Assembly: GCF_028693135.1 (NCBI RefSeq)
Contig: NZ_JAQUVZ010000030.1
Span: 1-43,263, forward strand
DNA from: Methanosarcina sp.
Lineage (GTDB): Archaea > Halobacteriota > Methanosarcinia > Methanosarcinales > Methanosarcinaceae
Direction: 5' to 3'
DNA length: 43,263 nucleotides
Part shown: in pieces, positions 15,951-24,468 of the stretch
Layout of the letters: each line of letters starts with the position of its first letter
Numbering within the stretch: the stretch's first letter is position 1
Made by a program: the position numbers and the translations under genes
The notes under the pieces: generated by a model
What the model was told of the DNA's origin: nothing
The model's database searches: none
Seen by the model: the letters and a program-made list of their open reading frames with translations, nothing else

Positions 15951-17213
15951 TTATTGGTTGAAAAGCTGGTCCACAAACCATTCGGGATCGAATTTTTTCA
16001 GGTCTTCGTATCCCTGGCCCATTCCAAAAAAGAGAATTGGTTTGCCTGTAATGTAAGCAATGGATATGGCAGCTCCTCCTTTGGAATCTGCATCGATTTT
16101 TGTCAGGATAGACCCGTCAATCGGGACAGCCTCATTAAACTGGGCAGCCCTTTCTACTGCATCGTTTCCGGCTACGGCTTCGTCCACGAAGATTATAAGG
16201 TCCGGAGAGCTTACCCTGCAGATCTTTTCCATCTGTGCCATAAGGTTCATGTTTGTGTGCATGCGGCCAGCCGTGTCAGAGAGCACAAAATCTATTTTAT
16301 GGGCTTTTGCATACTGGACAGCATCATAAATAACAGCTGCAGGGTCGGCTCCAGCCTGGTGCTTTATCATATTTACCCCAAGCCTGCTTGCATGAATTCC
16401 CAGCTGGTCAATAGCGCCTGCCCTGAATGTGTCTCCTGCAGCAAGAACTACGGTATAACCCGATTTAAGCAGTCTGTGTGTCATCTTTGAAATAGATGTT
16501 GTTTTTCCGGTTCCGTTAATCCCGACAAAGACAATATGGACTGGTTTTTGCCTGTTTTTTACATAATCATCAAAATCAAAAGTATTAGCGGATACAACAT
16601 CAAGGATTGATTTCCTCAAGGCTGCCTCAACTATTTCTCCGGTATTGCTTCCAATTCGTTTTGTAGTACCCGTAAGCTGGTTTTTCACAGACTCAACAAT
16701 AGCTTCGGAAACTGAAAGAGCAAGGTCACTTTCCAGAAGGGCCATTTCAAGTTCCCAGAGAGGCTCTTCCAGGTCTTTATTGTCCAGATATACTTCTCTA
16801 TTAAAAACAAGGGCTTTAGCTTTCTGAGCAAACCCGACTTTCGGGACGACTTTTTTGAAAAAAGACTTTTTCTCTTCAGGGGACTCTTCTCCCTCTATTT
16901 TTTTCTCTTCAGGCCTCTTTCTGTCTTCAAGCTTTTTCCTGTATTCAGCTTTCTTCAGATCTTCTACCTGAATACTTGTGATCCCCGGAGAAGCAGTAAC
17001 CGTTTCGGTTTCGGTACTTTTTTCTTTCAGGGCAGCCTCGATGGCCTTTTCTTCAATTATCGGCTCAATTTCCTCTTCGAAGCTTTCTTCGCTTTCAGGC
17101 ACCTGCTCAACGACTACTGGTTCGACTTCTACTGCCTTTTCATCAATCGTTTTGCTGAGCGCCTTCTTAAAACTCCCAAGTTTCTCTTTAAATTTGTTGA
17201 ACACAGGATCCAT
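15951..17213 (-). CDS. ftsY: Signal recognition particle receptor FtsY
   Basis: The 420-residue protein has an acidic N-terminal region (residues 25-110, rich in Glu), followed by the NG domain. GTPase motifs are GINGTGKTT (G1, about residue 229), DTFRAGAIDQL, DTAGRMHTN (G3) and TKIDADSKGG (G4), ending in GQGYEDLKKFDPEWFVDQL. It receives the SRP-ribosome complex at the membrane and releases SRP by mutual GTP hydrolysis. The length of the acidic region is typical of archaeal FtsY. It is the last gene of the L39e-L31e-aIF6-L18Ae-prefoldin cluster and is separated from prefoldin alpha by about 220 bases holding a tandem repeat. Confidence 0.97.
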   Translation of the reverse strand: MDPVFNKFKEKLGSFKKALSKTIDEKAVEVEPVVVEQVPESEESFEEEIEPIIEEKAIEAALKEKSTETETVTASPGITSIQVEDLKKAEYRKKLEDRKRPEEKKIEGEESPEEKKSFFKKVVPKVGFAQKAKALVFNREVYLDNKDLEEPLWELEMALLESDLALSVSEAIVESVKNQLTGTTKRIGSNTGEIVEAALRKSILDVVSANTFDFDDYVKNRQKPVHIVFVGINGTGKTTSISKMTHRLLKSGYTVVLAAGDTFRAGAIDQLGIHASRLGVNMIKHQAGADPAAVIYDAVQYAKAHKIDFVLSDTAGRMHTNMNLMAQMEKICRVSSPDLIIFVDEAVAGNDAVERAAQFNEAVPIDGSILTKIDADSKGGAAISIAYITGKPILFFGMGQGYEDLKKFDPEWFVDQLFNQ

Positions 17214-17258
17214 CCCGAAAAGATTCAGTAAAAAATAGGTAATTAAAGTTTAATTATT

Positions 17259-17334
17259 AATTGAAATTAGTGAGGTAATTGAAATTAATGAGGTAATTGA
17301 AATTAGTGAGGTAATTGAAATTAGTGAGGTAATT
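17259..17334. repeat. 18-bp tandem repeat between prefoldin alpha and ftsY
   Basis: The unit AATTGAAATTAGTGAGGT occurs four times in tandem (17259-17276, 17277-17294 with one change, 17295-17312, 17313-17330), then breaks up. One strand can be translated as repeated LISITS, but the frame has only a TTG start overlapping the prefoldin stop, so it is treated as non-coding. Confidence 0.85.
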
Positions 17335-17434
17335 AGAGTTGATGGAATAATTAAAGTTAATGATATGATTCGATTCTTAAATGCGGTCTCTGAGTTCCTC
17401 GAATCTGTTACCTGTGCCTGAGCCAGGGCTTTTC

Positions 17435-17863
17435 TCAAGCCTGGTCAGGTTGAAGTTTTGCAGCTTCTGCTTCAAGGGCCTGCATTCCCTGTACGAATTT
17501 AGTCAGTGAAGCATTCATCTGTTCTAATATTTTCGTAAGCTGCTCTTTGCGACGGTTCAGAGTTTCGATAGCTTCCTCTGCAGTTTCCTCTGCACTGAAG
17601 CCTGCTCCGAGATTAACAATGACTCGATCTGCGTTTTTGACTTCAGCATAAACATAAGAACCAAAACCTACCGGGACCATTGTTTCTGCAGTTTTGTCTG
17701 CTCCTGATGCTGATTTCAGCTCATTTATTGTTACAATGGTCTGGTCGCAGCTGGAAATGGAAGCCTGTACCATGCTCATCTCCTGCTTGAGCGCTTCAGC
17801 CTGCCTCTGGAATTCCTGATGCCTGGCTGCCAGATTCCTGATCTCCTCACTGACTTCTGCCAT
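17435..17863 (-). CDS. pfdA: Prefoldin subunit alpha
   Basis: The ATG at 17863 gives MAEVSEEIRNLAARHQ and a 142-residue protein. An upstream in-frame GTG is part of the ribosome binding region GGAGTGAAGG and overlaps the previous stop, so it is rejected. The two long coiled coils at the ends (residues 3-50 and 90-140) with the central strand-forming part VPVGFGSYVYAEVKNADRVIVNLGAGF are the prefoldin alpha pattern. The hexamer with the beta subunit hands unfolded proteins to the chaperonin. The gene follows L18Ae by 5 bases. Confidence 0.93.
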   Translation of the reverse strand: MAEVSEEIRNLAARHQEFQRQAEALKQEMSMVQASISSCDQTIVTINELKSASGADKTAETMVPVGFGSYVYAEVKNADRVIVNLGAGFSAEETAEEAIETLNRRKEQLTKILEQMNASLTKFVQGMQALEAEAAKLQPDQA

Positions 17864-17868
17864 ATCCT

Positions 17869-18045
17869 TCACTCCTCAGCTACGCTTTCGATCTGGATCT
17901 GGTTTCTTTTAACTCTGTGCTTGCTTCCGAAGATCGAGTAGGTCTTATCGGTTGCATTCTTTTCGTTCTGGCTCTCCACGGTTTTTGTGAAGTTTTCCCA
18001 GGCGTTTCCTGCTTTAAATTTGCCTTTAACAATAAAACTCTTCAT
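17869..18045 (-). CDS. rpl18a: Ribosomal protein L18Ae (LX)
   Basis: The product is 58 residues from the ATG at 18045 ([13 protein letters not shown]), the usual archaeal length. Two further Met codons just upstream are less likely because GTGGT lies at a good distance from the chosen start. [16 protein letters not shown] and [17 protein letters not shown] are the family pattern. It is part of the archaeal 50S subunit. It sits between aIF6 and prefoldin alpha, the same order as in many Euryarchaeota. Confidence 0.93.
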   Translation of the reverse strand: MKSFIVKGKFKAGNAWENFTKTVESQNEKNATDKTYSIFGSKHRVKRNQIQIESVAEE

Positions 18046-18099
18046 CATTACCACTCTCTTGCTGTAACATTGTTCTGGAACAGATGGATGATATAATGC

Positions 18100-18759
18100 T
18101 CACTCCAGGAATCCAAGAGCATCTTCAATTCTCCCGAGTTCGGGACCTGTTGTTTCGGAGCCTGCTACAAAGTTCTTTGAGTTCGCGAGCACGCCTGAGC
18201 CAAGCATCTGGGTCCCGAAGTTAGTAGTTCCTATGTTTACCTGAAGTCCAAAGATCTTTTCCAGAGATTCTCTTTCCGAAGCTGTCACTTTTGGGTGTAC
18301 CAGAAGCCCTTTATTTGTAACGATTCCTGCCATCCCTACATTTTTAATCCCGGCAATTGTTCCTCTGTAAACGTCCACCTTGAGGGTCCTGGTAATGGCT
18401 TCTAGAGCCATATCTGACATATCGGGGTGCACAAGGGCTGCGGAATCGTTCGCAAGTACAATGTTTCCAATTGCATTCAGCCTGTCCGGAAGGACGCCTG
18501 CAGGAACGCCTGTGAGTCTCTGCAGCTCTTCGACATTGGACCCGTATGGAAGCAGAAAACCGTTTGAGTTGCCTCTTGAAAGGGCTCCCACTACAATGCT
18601 TCCATTTATAAGAGTCTCGATGACTCTTACGTCCAGCACCTCTTCGAGTATAGTGCAGACCTCAGGGTTTGTCATAGGGGGAACGAGGGCAATATTTTCG
18701 GTACAGGTTGAAAATACCCCGATAATCGGGGTATCGTATATATCCACTGTTCGTATCAT
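18100..18759 (-). CDS. eif6: Translation initiation factor aIF6
   Basis: The 219-residue product has the five-fold repeated alpha/beta sub-domains of IF6: repeated segments with the pattern I.....N..G......N..G, such as [48 protein letters not shown] and [20 protein letters not shown]6 binds the large subunit and prevents early joining with the small one. The 44 bases upstream, between it and L31e, are A/T-rich with TATA-like sequence, so an internal promoter is possible. Confidence 0.95.
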   Translation of the reverse strand: MIRTVDIYDTPIIGVFSTCTENIALVPPMTNPEVCTILEEVLDVRVIETLINGSIVVGALSRGNSNGFLLPYGSNVEELQRLTGVPAGVLPDRLNAIGNIVLANDSAALVHPDMSDMALEAITRTLKVDVYRGTIAGIKNVGMAGIVTNKGLLVHPKVTASERESLEKIFGLQVNIGTTNFGTQMLGSGVLANSKNFVAGSETTGPELGRIEDALGFLE

Positions 18760-18803
18760 ATTCTTTGACTTTTCGCTTTATATGGCATATATATGGTATA
18801 TAT

Positions 18804-19073
18804 TTACTGGGCAAGTTCTACCTGTACTTCACCATCTGCGAATTTCACAGCCCGTACCCGGATTGAGAGAGGTGGTTTTTCACAGCCCCTTTCCCAGAGA
18901 CGTTCATTGATGGTTTTGTCCAGTTTAACCTGCGTCAGTTCAGTTTTCATGTGCCTTACGAGATATTTCCGTACTTCAATAACTGCCCTGTTGGCTCTTT
19001 TCCATATAGGGACCTTCCTCGCTGTTCTGAGGGGAATAGTATATATCTGTTCTTTAACCATGTCGTCTGCCAT
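18804..19073 (-). CDS. rpl31e: Ribosomal protein L31e
   Basis: The 89-residue protein shows the L31e core: [36 protein letters not shown] and [19 protein letters not shown]. The ribosome binding site GGTGGG lies just ahead of the ATG. It follows L39e by 19 bases in the same operon. Confidence 0.96.
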   Translation of the reverse strand: MADDMVKEQIYTIPLRTARKVPIWKRANRAVIEVRKYLVRHMKTELTQVKLDKTINERLWERGCEKPPLSIRVRAVKFADGEVQVELAQ

Positions 19074-19092
19074 TTTATCCCACCATCCTCGC

Positions 19093-19278
<186 letters not shown>

Positions 19279-19526
19279 CTACTGTTAATTTAGTTATATC
19301 CGGTAATTAGCTGATTGTGATTTCAACCCTTATGTAATTGCGGCTCTATCATGCCGGAATGAATCGGCAGGTCTGTAGAAACAATATCCTGTAAATTCTA
19401 TGATATTCCGTGGTTAATCTGCAGCAGTAGTATAGGGGTTGAATATAACTCGATTATTGTATAAATCTTTATTCCAGAATTTTCTTCCGGGAGGCTTCCA
19501 TTTTTCAAACGCATCTGCTTCTTTTT

Positions 19527-20129
19527 TCAGGGACGTTCCTTCCTTGAAAGTACATGGGACTGGAAATGAACAGGAAACAGTTCCTTGATTCTCTCCTCTC
19601 CCTGCCTCTGCCGGATTAACTCTCTGAGTTCTGTTTCATAATCTGCTTTCTGGGTACTCTCACTCGGACCCTGTTCAACATTCAGGTAAGATTCGACAAG
19701 AGAATCCACAACTTTTTTGCCGTACCCTTTAAGGGGGCAAAAATACTGTACTCCCAGCCGGTCTTCAATGCTTCTCACCTGTGAGATCGAAAGCACTGGG
19801 ACCCTGTCATCCCGCCTGGTCCCGTCGGCAATCAATTTAACTGCCGGATCCAGAGCAAGAGTTTCGACAGCTCTTTCGTGGATATAATTTATAGCGCTTC
19901 TCGGAAACCCTTCTTTCAGTACCATCTCGCATGCCTTTTCCAGGATTTCTCGCTCAAGAGAAAGTACCCTGTGTGGAAAATGTAACTCCTCAGCAGTTTT
20001 TGCTGCGATTTCTCCTGTAGGGAGCAATCCGAAGTTACAGGTTACGAGTTCGACCTCAAAAAACGGCTCCAGCAAAAGGGCAGAGAGTGAACTGTCCTTA
20101 CCTCCACTAAAGAGGACCGAGACTTTCAT
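19527..20129 (-). CDS. PP-loop ATPase, adenine nucleotide alpha-hydrolase family
   Basis: The 200-residue protein opens with VSVLFSGGKDSSLSALLL, the PP-loop (SGGxDS) that binds ATP and activates a substrate carbonyl by adenylation. Middle motifs are LVTCNFGLLPTGE and IADGTRRDDRVPVLS. Such enzymes modify tRNA, make amides or act in cofactor synthesis. This subgroup is archaeal with no proven substrate that I know. It starts 5 bases after the PDCD5-like gene and is the last in the S19e operon, so it may serve translation. Confidence 0.8.
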   Translation of the reverse strand: MKVSVLFSGGKDSSLSALLLEPFFEVELVTCNFGLLPTGEIAAKTAEELHFPHRVLSLEREILEKACEMVLKEGFPRSAINYIHERAVETLALDPAVKLIADGTRRDDRVPVLSISQVRSIEDRLGVQYFCPLKGYGKKVVDSLVESYLNVEQGPSESTQKADYETELRELIRQRQGEERIKELFPVHFQSHVLSRKERP

Positions 20130-20134
20130 TGTGT

Positions 20135-20494
20135 TTAAACCCGGGTTATGGACGTCTTGCGTTTCGTTGGCTGCATCCGCATCAGGAGTGATTTCAGCTT
20201 CTCGTCATCGATTTGTGACTGGAGCCTTCCACTCTGGGCAAGTGAAATCAGCTGCATCTCAAGCTGTTCTCCAAGGGCCGCCCTTGACATCTTCAGAGTT
20301 GTAAGGCGTTCCCTTGCTTCGGGGGTCAGGATTTGCCTCAGGATAGTCTGCTTTTGAGCTTCCATTTCAGCTCTTGCCTGTTCCTGCTGATAAGCTGCCT
20401 GCATATCAGAAGGCTGATGCTGTGCTTGCTGTTTCTGGATTTCTGCAAGCCGTCTCTTTCGGATTTCTTCGAGTTCATCATCCATATTAGACAT
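20135..20494 (-). CDS. DNA-binding protein of the PDCD5 family
   Basis: The ATG at 20494 gives MSNMDDELEEIRKRRLAE and 119 residues. A GTG 9 bases upstream is inside the ribosome binding sequence GGTGATT and is not the start. The charged Gln-rich helix (residues 10-60), the core ILTPEARERLTTLKMSR and the C-terminal IDDEKLKSLLMRMQ match the archaeal homologues of human PDCD5 (TFAR19). The family binds DNA in some archaea, and its physiological role is uncertain. The S19e-PDCD5 order is conserved in Euryarchaeota. Confidence 0.92.
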   Translation of the reverse strand: MSNMDDELEEIRKRRLAEIQKQQAQHQPSDMQAAYQQEQARAEMEAQKQTILRQILTPEARERLTTLKMSRAALGEQLEMQLISLAQSGRLQSQIDDEKLKSLLMRMQPTKRKTSITRV

Positions 20495-20592
20495 GGTAAT
20501 CACCGAAAAAACCTGTTTTCTGGAATCTGGTCTGTATCAAATATGAAAGTAGACCTGAATTTCTCAGGTCCCTTTCTTAAGGGGTTTATTTT

Positions 20593-21042
20593 TCAGTATT
20601 TTGCAAGTCCAGGAATCTTTTCGAGCAGTTCCTGCCTAAGTTCGTGTGCGGCGTTATCCATCATGGAACGTCCTTTTGCAGATACTGTTCTTCCGTTCTT
20701 TACTTTTTGCAGGAAGCCTGCAGCTTCAAGCTGCTGTATTGCCTTTCTAGCAATAGAACCGCTGCCCTTTGCCTTGCTGGAGGGCTGGACACCCTTGTCC
20801 TTCTTTCCTCCATATACAGATCGGAGTCTCTCGGTTCCGATTGGCCCGTCTGTATAGATTTTTCTCAGGACTGCTGCGCACCTGATGTACCACCAGTCTT
20901 CGTTGGTTGGGGGAAGTTCTTTGTGAACCCCGGTTTTCACGTTCCCAGCCCATTCAGGGGGAACTATCTTTTCATTTTCCTTAAGAATACCTGCAAGCTT
21001 TTCGATCATTTCCATTGCAGGAACATCAAATACTGTTGTCAT
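20593..21042 (-). CDS. rps19e: Ribosomal protein S19e
   Basis: The 149-residue protein carries the S19e signature: [44 protein letters not shown] and then [27 protein letters not shown] sits 7 bases before the ATG. It is the promoter-proximal gene of the S19e-PDCD5-PP-loop operon and is part of the archaeal 30S subunit. Confidence 0.96.
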   Translation of the reverse strand: MTTVFDVPAMEMIEKLAGILKENEKIVPPEWAGNVKTGVHKELPPTNEDWWYIRCAAVLRKIYTDGPIGTERLRSVYGGKKDKGVQPSSKAKGSGSIARKAIQQLEAAGFLQKVKNGRTVSAKGRSMMDNAAHELRQELLEKIPGLAKY

Positions 21043-21305
21043 GCTCTCCTCCTTATGTGAATTACGTTAGTTTTGCAGGTTCGGGCGATAGTGCCGATTC
21101 TTCCCCCCCGAATCTGTTAGGAATGTAACTCTTGTTCTCGAAAAGAGGTAACTCTTATGCTCTAACGAGAAATCCATTACTGGTTTATAAGCTGGCTACG
21201 GACTCTTTAATATTTGGGCCCGAAGACCCGATAATGCCGGTTAATATGATTTTAGTCTAAACTGGAAAATGGGGTTGATAAATTTATTGGTTAATATATA
21301 CATTT

Positions 21306-21322
21306 TTCGGTAAGATACCGAA
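21306..21322 (-). terminator. Hairpin downstream of purA
   Basis: TTCGGTA (21306-21312) and TACCGAA (21316-21322) form a 7-bp stem with a 3-base loop, 18 bases past the purA stop on the minus strand. The T-rich tail is poor on that strand, so it could instead act in transcript end protection. Confidence 0.45.
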
Positions 21323-21339
21323 CAGGTTTATTAATGGCA

Positions 21340-22614
21340 TTATTCTTTTTTAAAGGTTTGTGCTCTTCCCGGACCCACGGATATATAATTGACAGGGACT
21401 TTCATGAGCTCTTCAAGCCTTCTGACATAGTTTCTTGCATTTTCCGGTAGTTCATCATAGGCTTTCACCTCTGTCAGGTCTGTTTTCCAGCCAGGGAGGT
21501 CTTCATACACCGGACTGCAGTCCTGAAGGTCTTCTGTAAGTTCCGGGGGATAGTCCAGGCTTTCTCCCTTATACCTATATCCTACACAGATCCTGAGAGG
21601 GTCAAGGCCTGTCAGTACGTCCAGTTTGGTAAGGGAAATTTCCGTATATCCGTTAAGGGCAATAGCCTTTTTAAGGAGTGGAAGGTCGAACCAGCCACAT
21701 CTTCTGCCTCTGCCTGTAGTTGTTCCGAACTCTCCTCCGGCTTTCTGTAGCCTTTCTCCCAGTTCCCCGGAAAGCTCTGTCGGTAGCGGCCCTTCCCCTA
21801 CTCTCGTTATATAGGCTTTTACTATGGCAATAACACTGTCCACTCTTGTAGGTCCCACTCCAAGGTTGGCACATGCAGAGCCTGCAATTGTGGAAGAAGA
21901 GGTTACGAATTTCTGGGTCCCGTGTATAACGTCAAGGTGGGTTCCCTGGGCAGCTTCAGCCATGACATTCTTTCCTTCATCAAGAGCCTGATTTATTTCC
22001 CTGGAAACATCAGTAATATAGGCAGCAAACTGGTTTCCCAGTTCAAGGTATCTTTTTATGAGGACCGGATCTCTGACGATTTTCGGGTCTCCTCCCATTG
22101 CCTCGATTTCCTTTTCTTTCTGGGGAGCAAGTTCTTCAAGCCTTGCCAGGAAGCGCTCCCTGTCCACAAGTTCAGCCATGCGGATCTCGTCTCTGGCTAC
22201 CTTATCAATATAGGCATAGCCGATTCCGCGCCCGGTGGTTCCTATTTTCGTTTCCCTTGCAGCTTCCCTGAGCCCGTCCAGTTCTATGTGGTAAGGCATA
22301 ATGATGCTTGTTTTTGCATCAATCCCGAGTTTCCCTGCATCTACTTTTATCCCGTGCTTCTCAAACATTGCGGTTTCTTCGGCTAAAACCTCCGGGTTCA
22401 TGACAACCCCAGGCCCGATCAGGACTCTGGCATCAAGCAGGATGCCTGAGGGGATCAGGTGCAGTTTGTAGACCTCATCTCCTACCCTTACTGTGTGGCC
22501 TGCATTGTTCCCGCCCTGGAAACGGGCGACAATATCATAATCTTTTGCAAGAAGGTCGACAATCTTGCCTTTTCCCTCGTCACCGAACTGCGCGCCTGTG
22601 ATTATCGTAAACAT
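21340..22614 (-). CDS. purA: Adenylosuccinate synthetase
   Basis: The 424-residue enzyme converts IMP, aspartate and GTP to adenylosuccinate in AMP synthesis. It shows the P-loop-like GAQFGDEGKGKIVDLLA at residues 6-22 with catalytic Asp13, QGGNNAGHTV (catalytic His), TTGRGIGYAY, AEAAQGTHLDVIHGT, TSSSTIAG and the GTTTGRGRRCGW loop. The standard archaeal/bacterial length fits. The gene stands alone with hairpin and repeat sequences around it. Confidence 0.96.
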   Translation of the reverse strand: MFTIITGAQFGDEGKGKIVDLLAKDYDIVARFQGGNNAGHTVRVGDEVYKLHLIPSGILLDARVLIGPGVVMNPEVLAEETAMFEKHGIKVDAGKLGIDAKTSIIMPYHIELDGLREAARETKIGTTGRGIGYAYIDKVARDEIRMAELVDRERFLARLEELAPQKEKEIEAMGGDPKIVRDPVLIKRYLELGNQFAAYITDVSREINQALDEGKNVMAEAAQGTHLDVIHGTQKFVTSSSTIAGSACANLGVGPTRVDSVIAIVKAYITRVGEGPLPTELSGELGERLQKAGGEFGTTTGRGRRCGWFDLPLLKKAIALNGYTEISLTKLDVLTGLDPLRICVGYRYKGESLDYPPELTEDLQDCSPVYEDLPGWKTDLTEVKAYDELPENARNYVRRLEELMKVPVNYISVGPGRAQTFKKE

Positions 22615-22848
22615 AAGCCCTGAATCGGGCTTAACCTTAATAAGGTTTTGTTCGGTTTATTTGCTTCCTTCCCGGGAGATTCTCCCCCGAATTTCTCAAT
22701 GTATTATTTTTTAAGTCCGTACATGGTTTATATGGTGAGGCAGGGGCACATAGAAGCAATAGCCTGCCGTGAAGCAATACATGTCAGGATGTAGCAGCTA
22801 GATTATGAGGCAATGAGATGAAGGGGCAGGCAGTTTAAATTCTGCGCC

Positions 22849-22912
22849 TTTGAAAACAGGGCAACTTTGAAAACAGGGCAACTTTGAAAACAGGGCAACT
22901 TTGGAAACAGGG
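22849..22912. repeat. 17-bp tandem repeat between purA and a DUF131 gene
   Basis: The unit TTTGAAAACAGGGCAAC repeats three times without change from 22849 to 22899 and a fourth copy is partial and altered (22900-22912). It lies 230-300 bases upstream of purA on the minus strand. The rest of the 22615-22945 gap contains no other recognised feature. Confidence 0.85.
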
Positions 22913-22945
22913 AACATAAGTGTTTGAATGCAAATGCAGGCAAAT

Positions 22946-23323
22946 TTAGAAGATTATGCCTCTGAAAATAAGCAGGCTGAGGACCATCAGGATTATCGCA
23001 AGGATTGTTACCGTCTTTGCGCTGTCTCCATCGCTTCCAAAGATAATCGGGATCGGGCCGAGCATAATTACTCCTCCACCCCTTATCCTTGATTCGGCTT
23101 TTCCTGCATGAGGCTCTTTTCTATCGGGTTCCTCAAAACCGAACGAATTTCCTGAATCAGCTTCTTTTCCGAATCGGTTCATCCTTTTTGAATATCTTTT
23201 TTCAGGTTCTGGATTCTCGCGCATGCCTATGGCTGTTCCGATTATAGTAATTAAAAACCCGAAGAATATTATGAAAATTCCAGTAAAAACAAGTAAGGTC
23301 CCAGTCAACGTTTTGTCTTCCAA
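22946..23323 (-). CDS. DUF131 (TIGR00304) membrane protein, larger paralogue
   Basis: The protein has up to 125 residues, two membrane helices (GTLLVFTGIFIIFFGFLITIIG at about 8-29; ILAIILMVLSLLIF near the end), a charged linker, and the family stretch VIMLGPIPIIFGSD. The start is uncertain. The first codon is a TTG at 23323, inside the neighbouring gene, and a second TTG at 23308 overlaps the neighbour's stop as TTGA with a purine-rich sequence upstream. Function is unknown. It is a paralogue of the gene just upstream, as both share GLIMLGPIPIxFGS. Confidence 0.75.
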   Translation of the reverse strand: MEDKTLTGTLLVFTGIFIIFFGFLITIIGTAIGMRENPEPEKRYSKRMNRFGKEADSGNSFGFEEPDRKEPHAGKAESRIRGGGVIMLGPIPIIFGSDGDSAKTVTILAIILMVLSLLIFRGIIF

Positions 23324-23550
23324 AGGAATAGATAAAGAATCGTTATTATTAACCCAAGCCCAAGCATATTTGTTGTAATTTCAGGAGTAGAGCCAAATGC
23401 TATCGGGATAGGTCCAAGCATGATCAGGCCGCTCATTCGAGTGCTTGCAGAATGCTGTAACATTGTAAGGGCAATACCTAACAATACTATAATAAAGCCA
23501 ATAAATGTGACTGTTGCGCCTACTCTTATAAAATCTTCTGATGCACGCAT
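23305..23550 (-). CDS. DUF131 (TIGR00304) membrane protein, shorter paralogue
   Basis: This 81-residue protein has two membrane segments around the motif GLIMLGPIPIAFGSTPE. The helices are VGATVTFIGFIIVLLGIAL and MLGLGLIITILYLFLW. The motif is shared with its neighbour, which overlaps its last codons by up to 19 bases, so translation of the pair is coupled. DUF131 proteins are archaeal and uncharacterised. Confidence 0.75.
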   Translation of the reverse strand: MRASEDFIRVGATVTFIGFIIVLLGIALTMLQHSASTRMSGLIMLGPIPIAFGSTPEITTNMLGLGLIITILYLFLWKTKR

Positions 23551-24468
23551 GTGGAATGATATTATGCTTTTATTATTAAATCTATCCTTTGAATATTTTC
23601 GGTATGTAGACGAGTTTATGCTTTCTATTATCTACATCTGTAAATTATATCCCAAATATGTACAAATTCTCTATATAATTATAAAGTTCGGGATCTCTTC
23701 TTACAATTTATGCGAAGTGGCCTCTTTTCAGCCCAGGACTCATCATCTTTATAACGAAAGGTTTTTATATCGCTCGTCCTTCAGGGCAGAGCTGTATAAA
23801 ATGCCGTAATTTTCGGCATCTACTTCTTAAATTTGGGATATTTCAGGGATAAATGCGGTGACATTGGAACGTGACAATTATGTATAATTAACTGAAAGAA
23901 AAATATAGAGTCTGAAATAAACAAAAAAGCTGATGTATATTAAGTGAGTATCAGAAAGCAATTTACAGGGGTCAACAATGGGCTGGAGGCATTTCAGAAA
24001 ATTATATATATCCTTTTTATATTTATATATACATAATTATTTCAGGCATCTTATATATACTGTGAACACGATAAGAACCTCTTCAATTGCATTTTAACCT
24101 TTGATATGTACGCTATCCTGTAAAAGGAATATGTATAAATTGTTCTGTACTGGTAACATGCAATTTCCTTCCGAAGGGTAATATTTATGAAAAGTATTGT
24201 TCTGTTCCTGGCGCCAGTTTTCAGGCTTTTGCTTTTTTGTAAAAGTCCTGATGGGGCGGAGGCAGATTCCGGAAGAGTTGCATACCGAAGTCCGCAGGGT
24301 AGTTGCTAAAACCTTATTAGCTGCAGATCATTTCCTGCAAACCAGCTTAATCGTAAACCTTTAGCCTTCAAATCAACTTAATTACCCAGATAACGCGCGT
24401 TAAGAACTCAATTAACCTGAAAACAGGATATTTAAATCAATTTTATACCATAACACAGGTGTTTTCAA
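23551..24468. other. 918-base intergenic region upstream of PAN
   Basis: No protein gene is convincing. The hairpin ATGCCG-TAATTTT-CGGCAT at about 23803-23821 preceded by TATA-like sequence (about 23668-23680) could bound a small RNA on the plus strand. From about 24000 the region is very AT-rich with repeated TATATA. A 40-codon frame at 24187-24309 exists but has no support. The PAN start has AGGTG 10 bases upstream of the ATG. Confidence 0.4.

Noticed and set aside
17250-17438. 62-codon minus-strand frame with repeated LISITS
   Set aside because: It begins at a TTG overlapping the prefoldin stop and half of it is the 18-bp tandem repeat. No ribosome binding site or family.
24187-24309. 40-codon frame with a hydrophobic start upstream of PAN
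   Set aside because: Poor ribosome binding site, no family, and the composition after residue 20 looks random.
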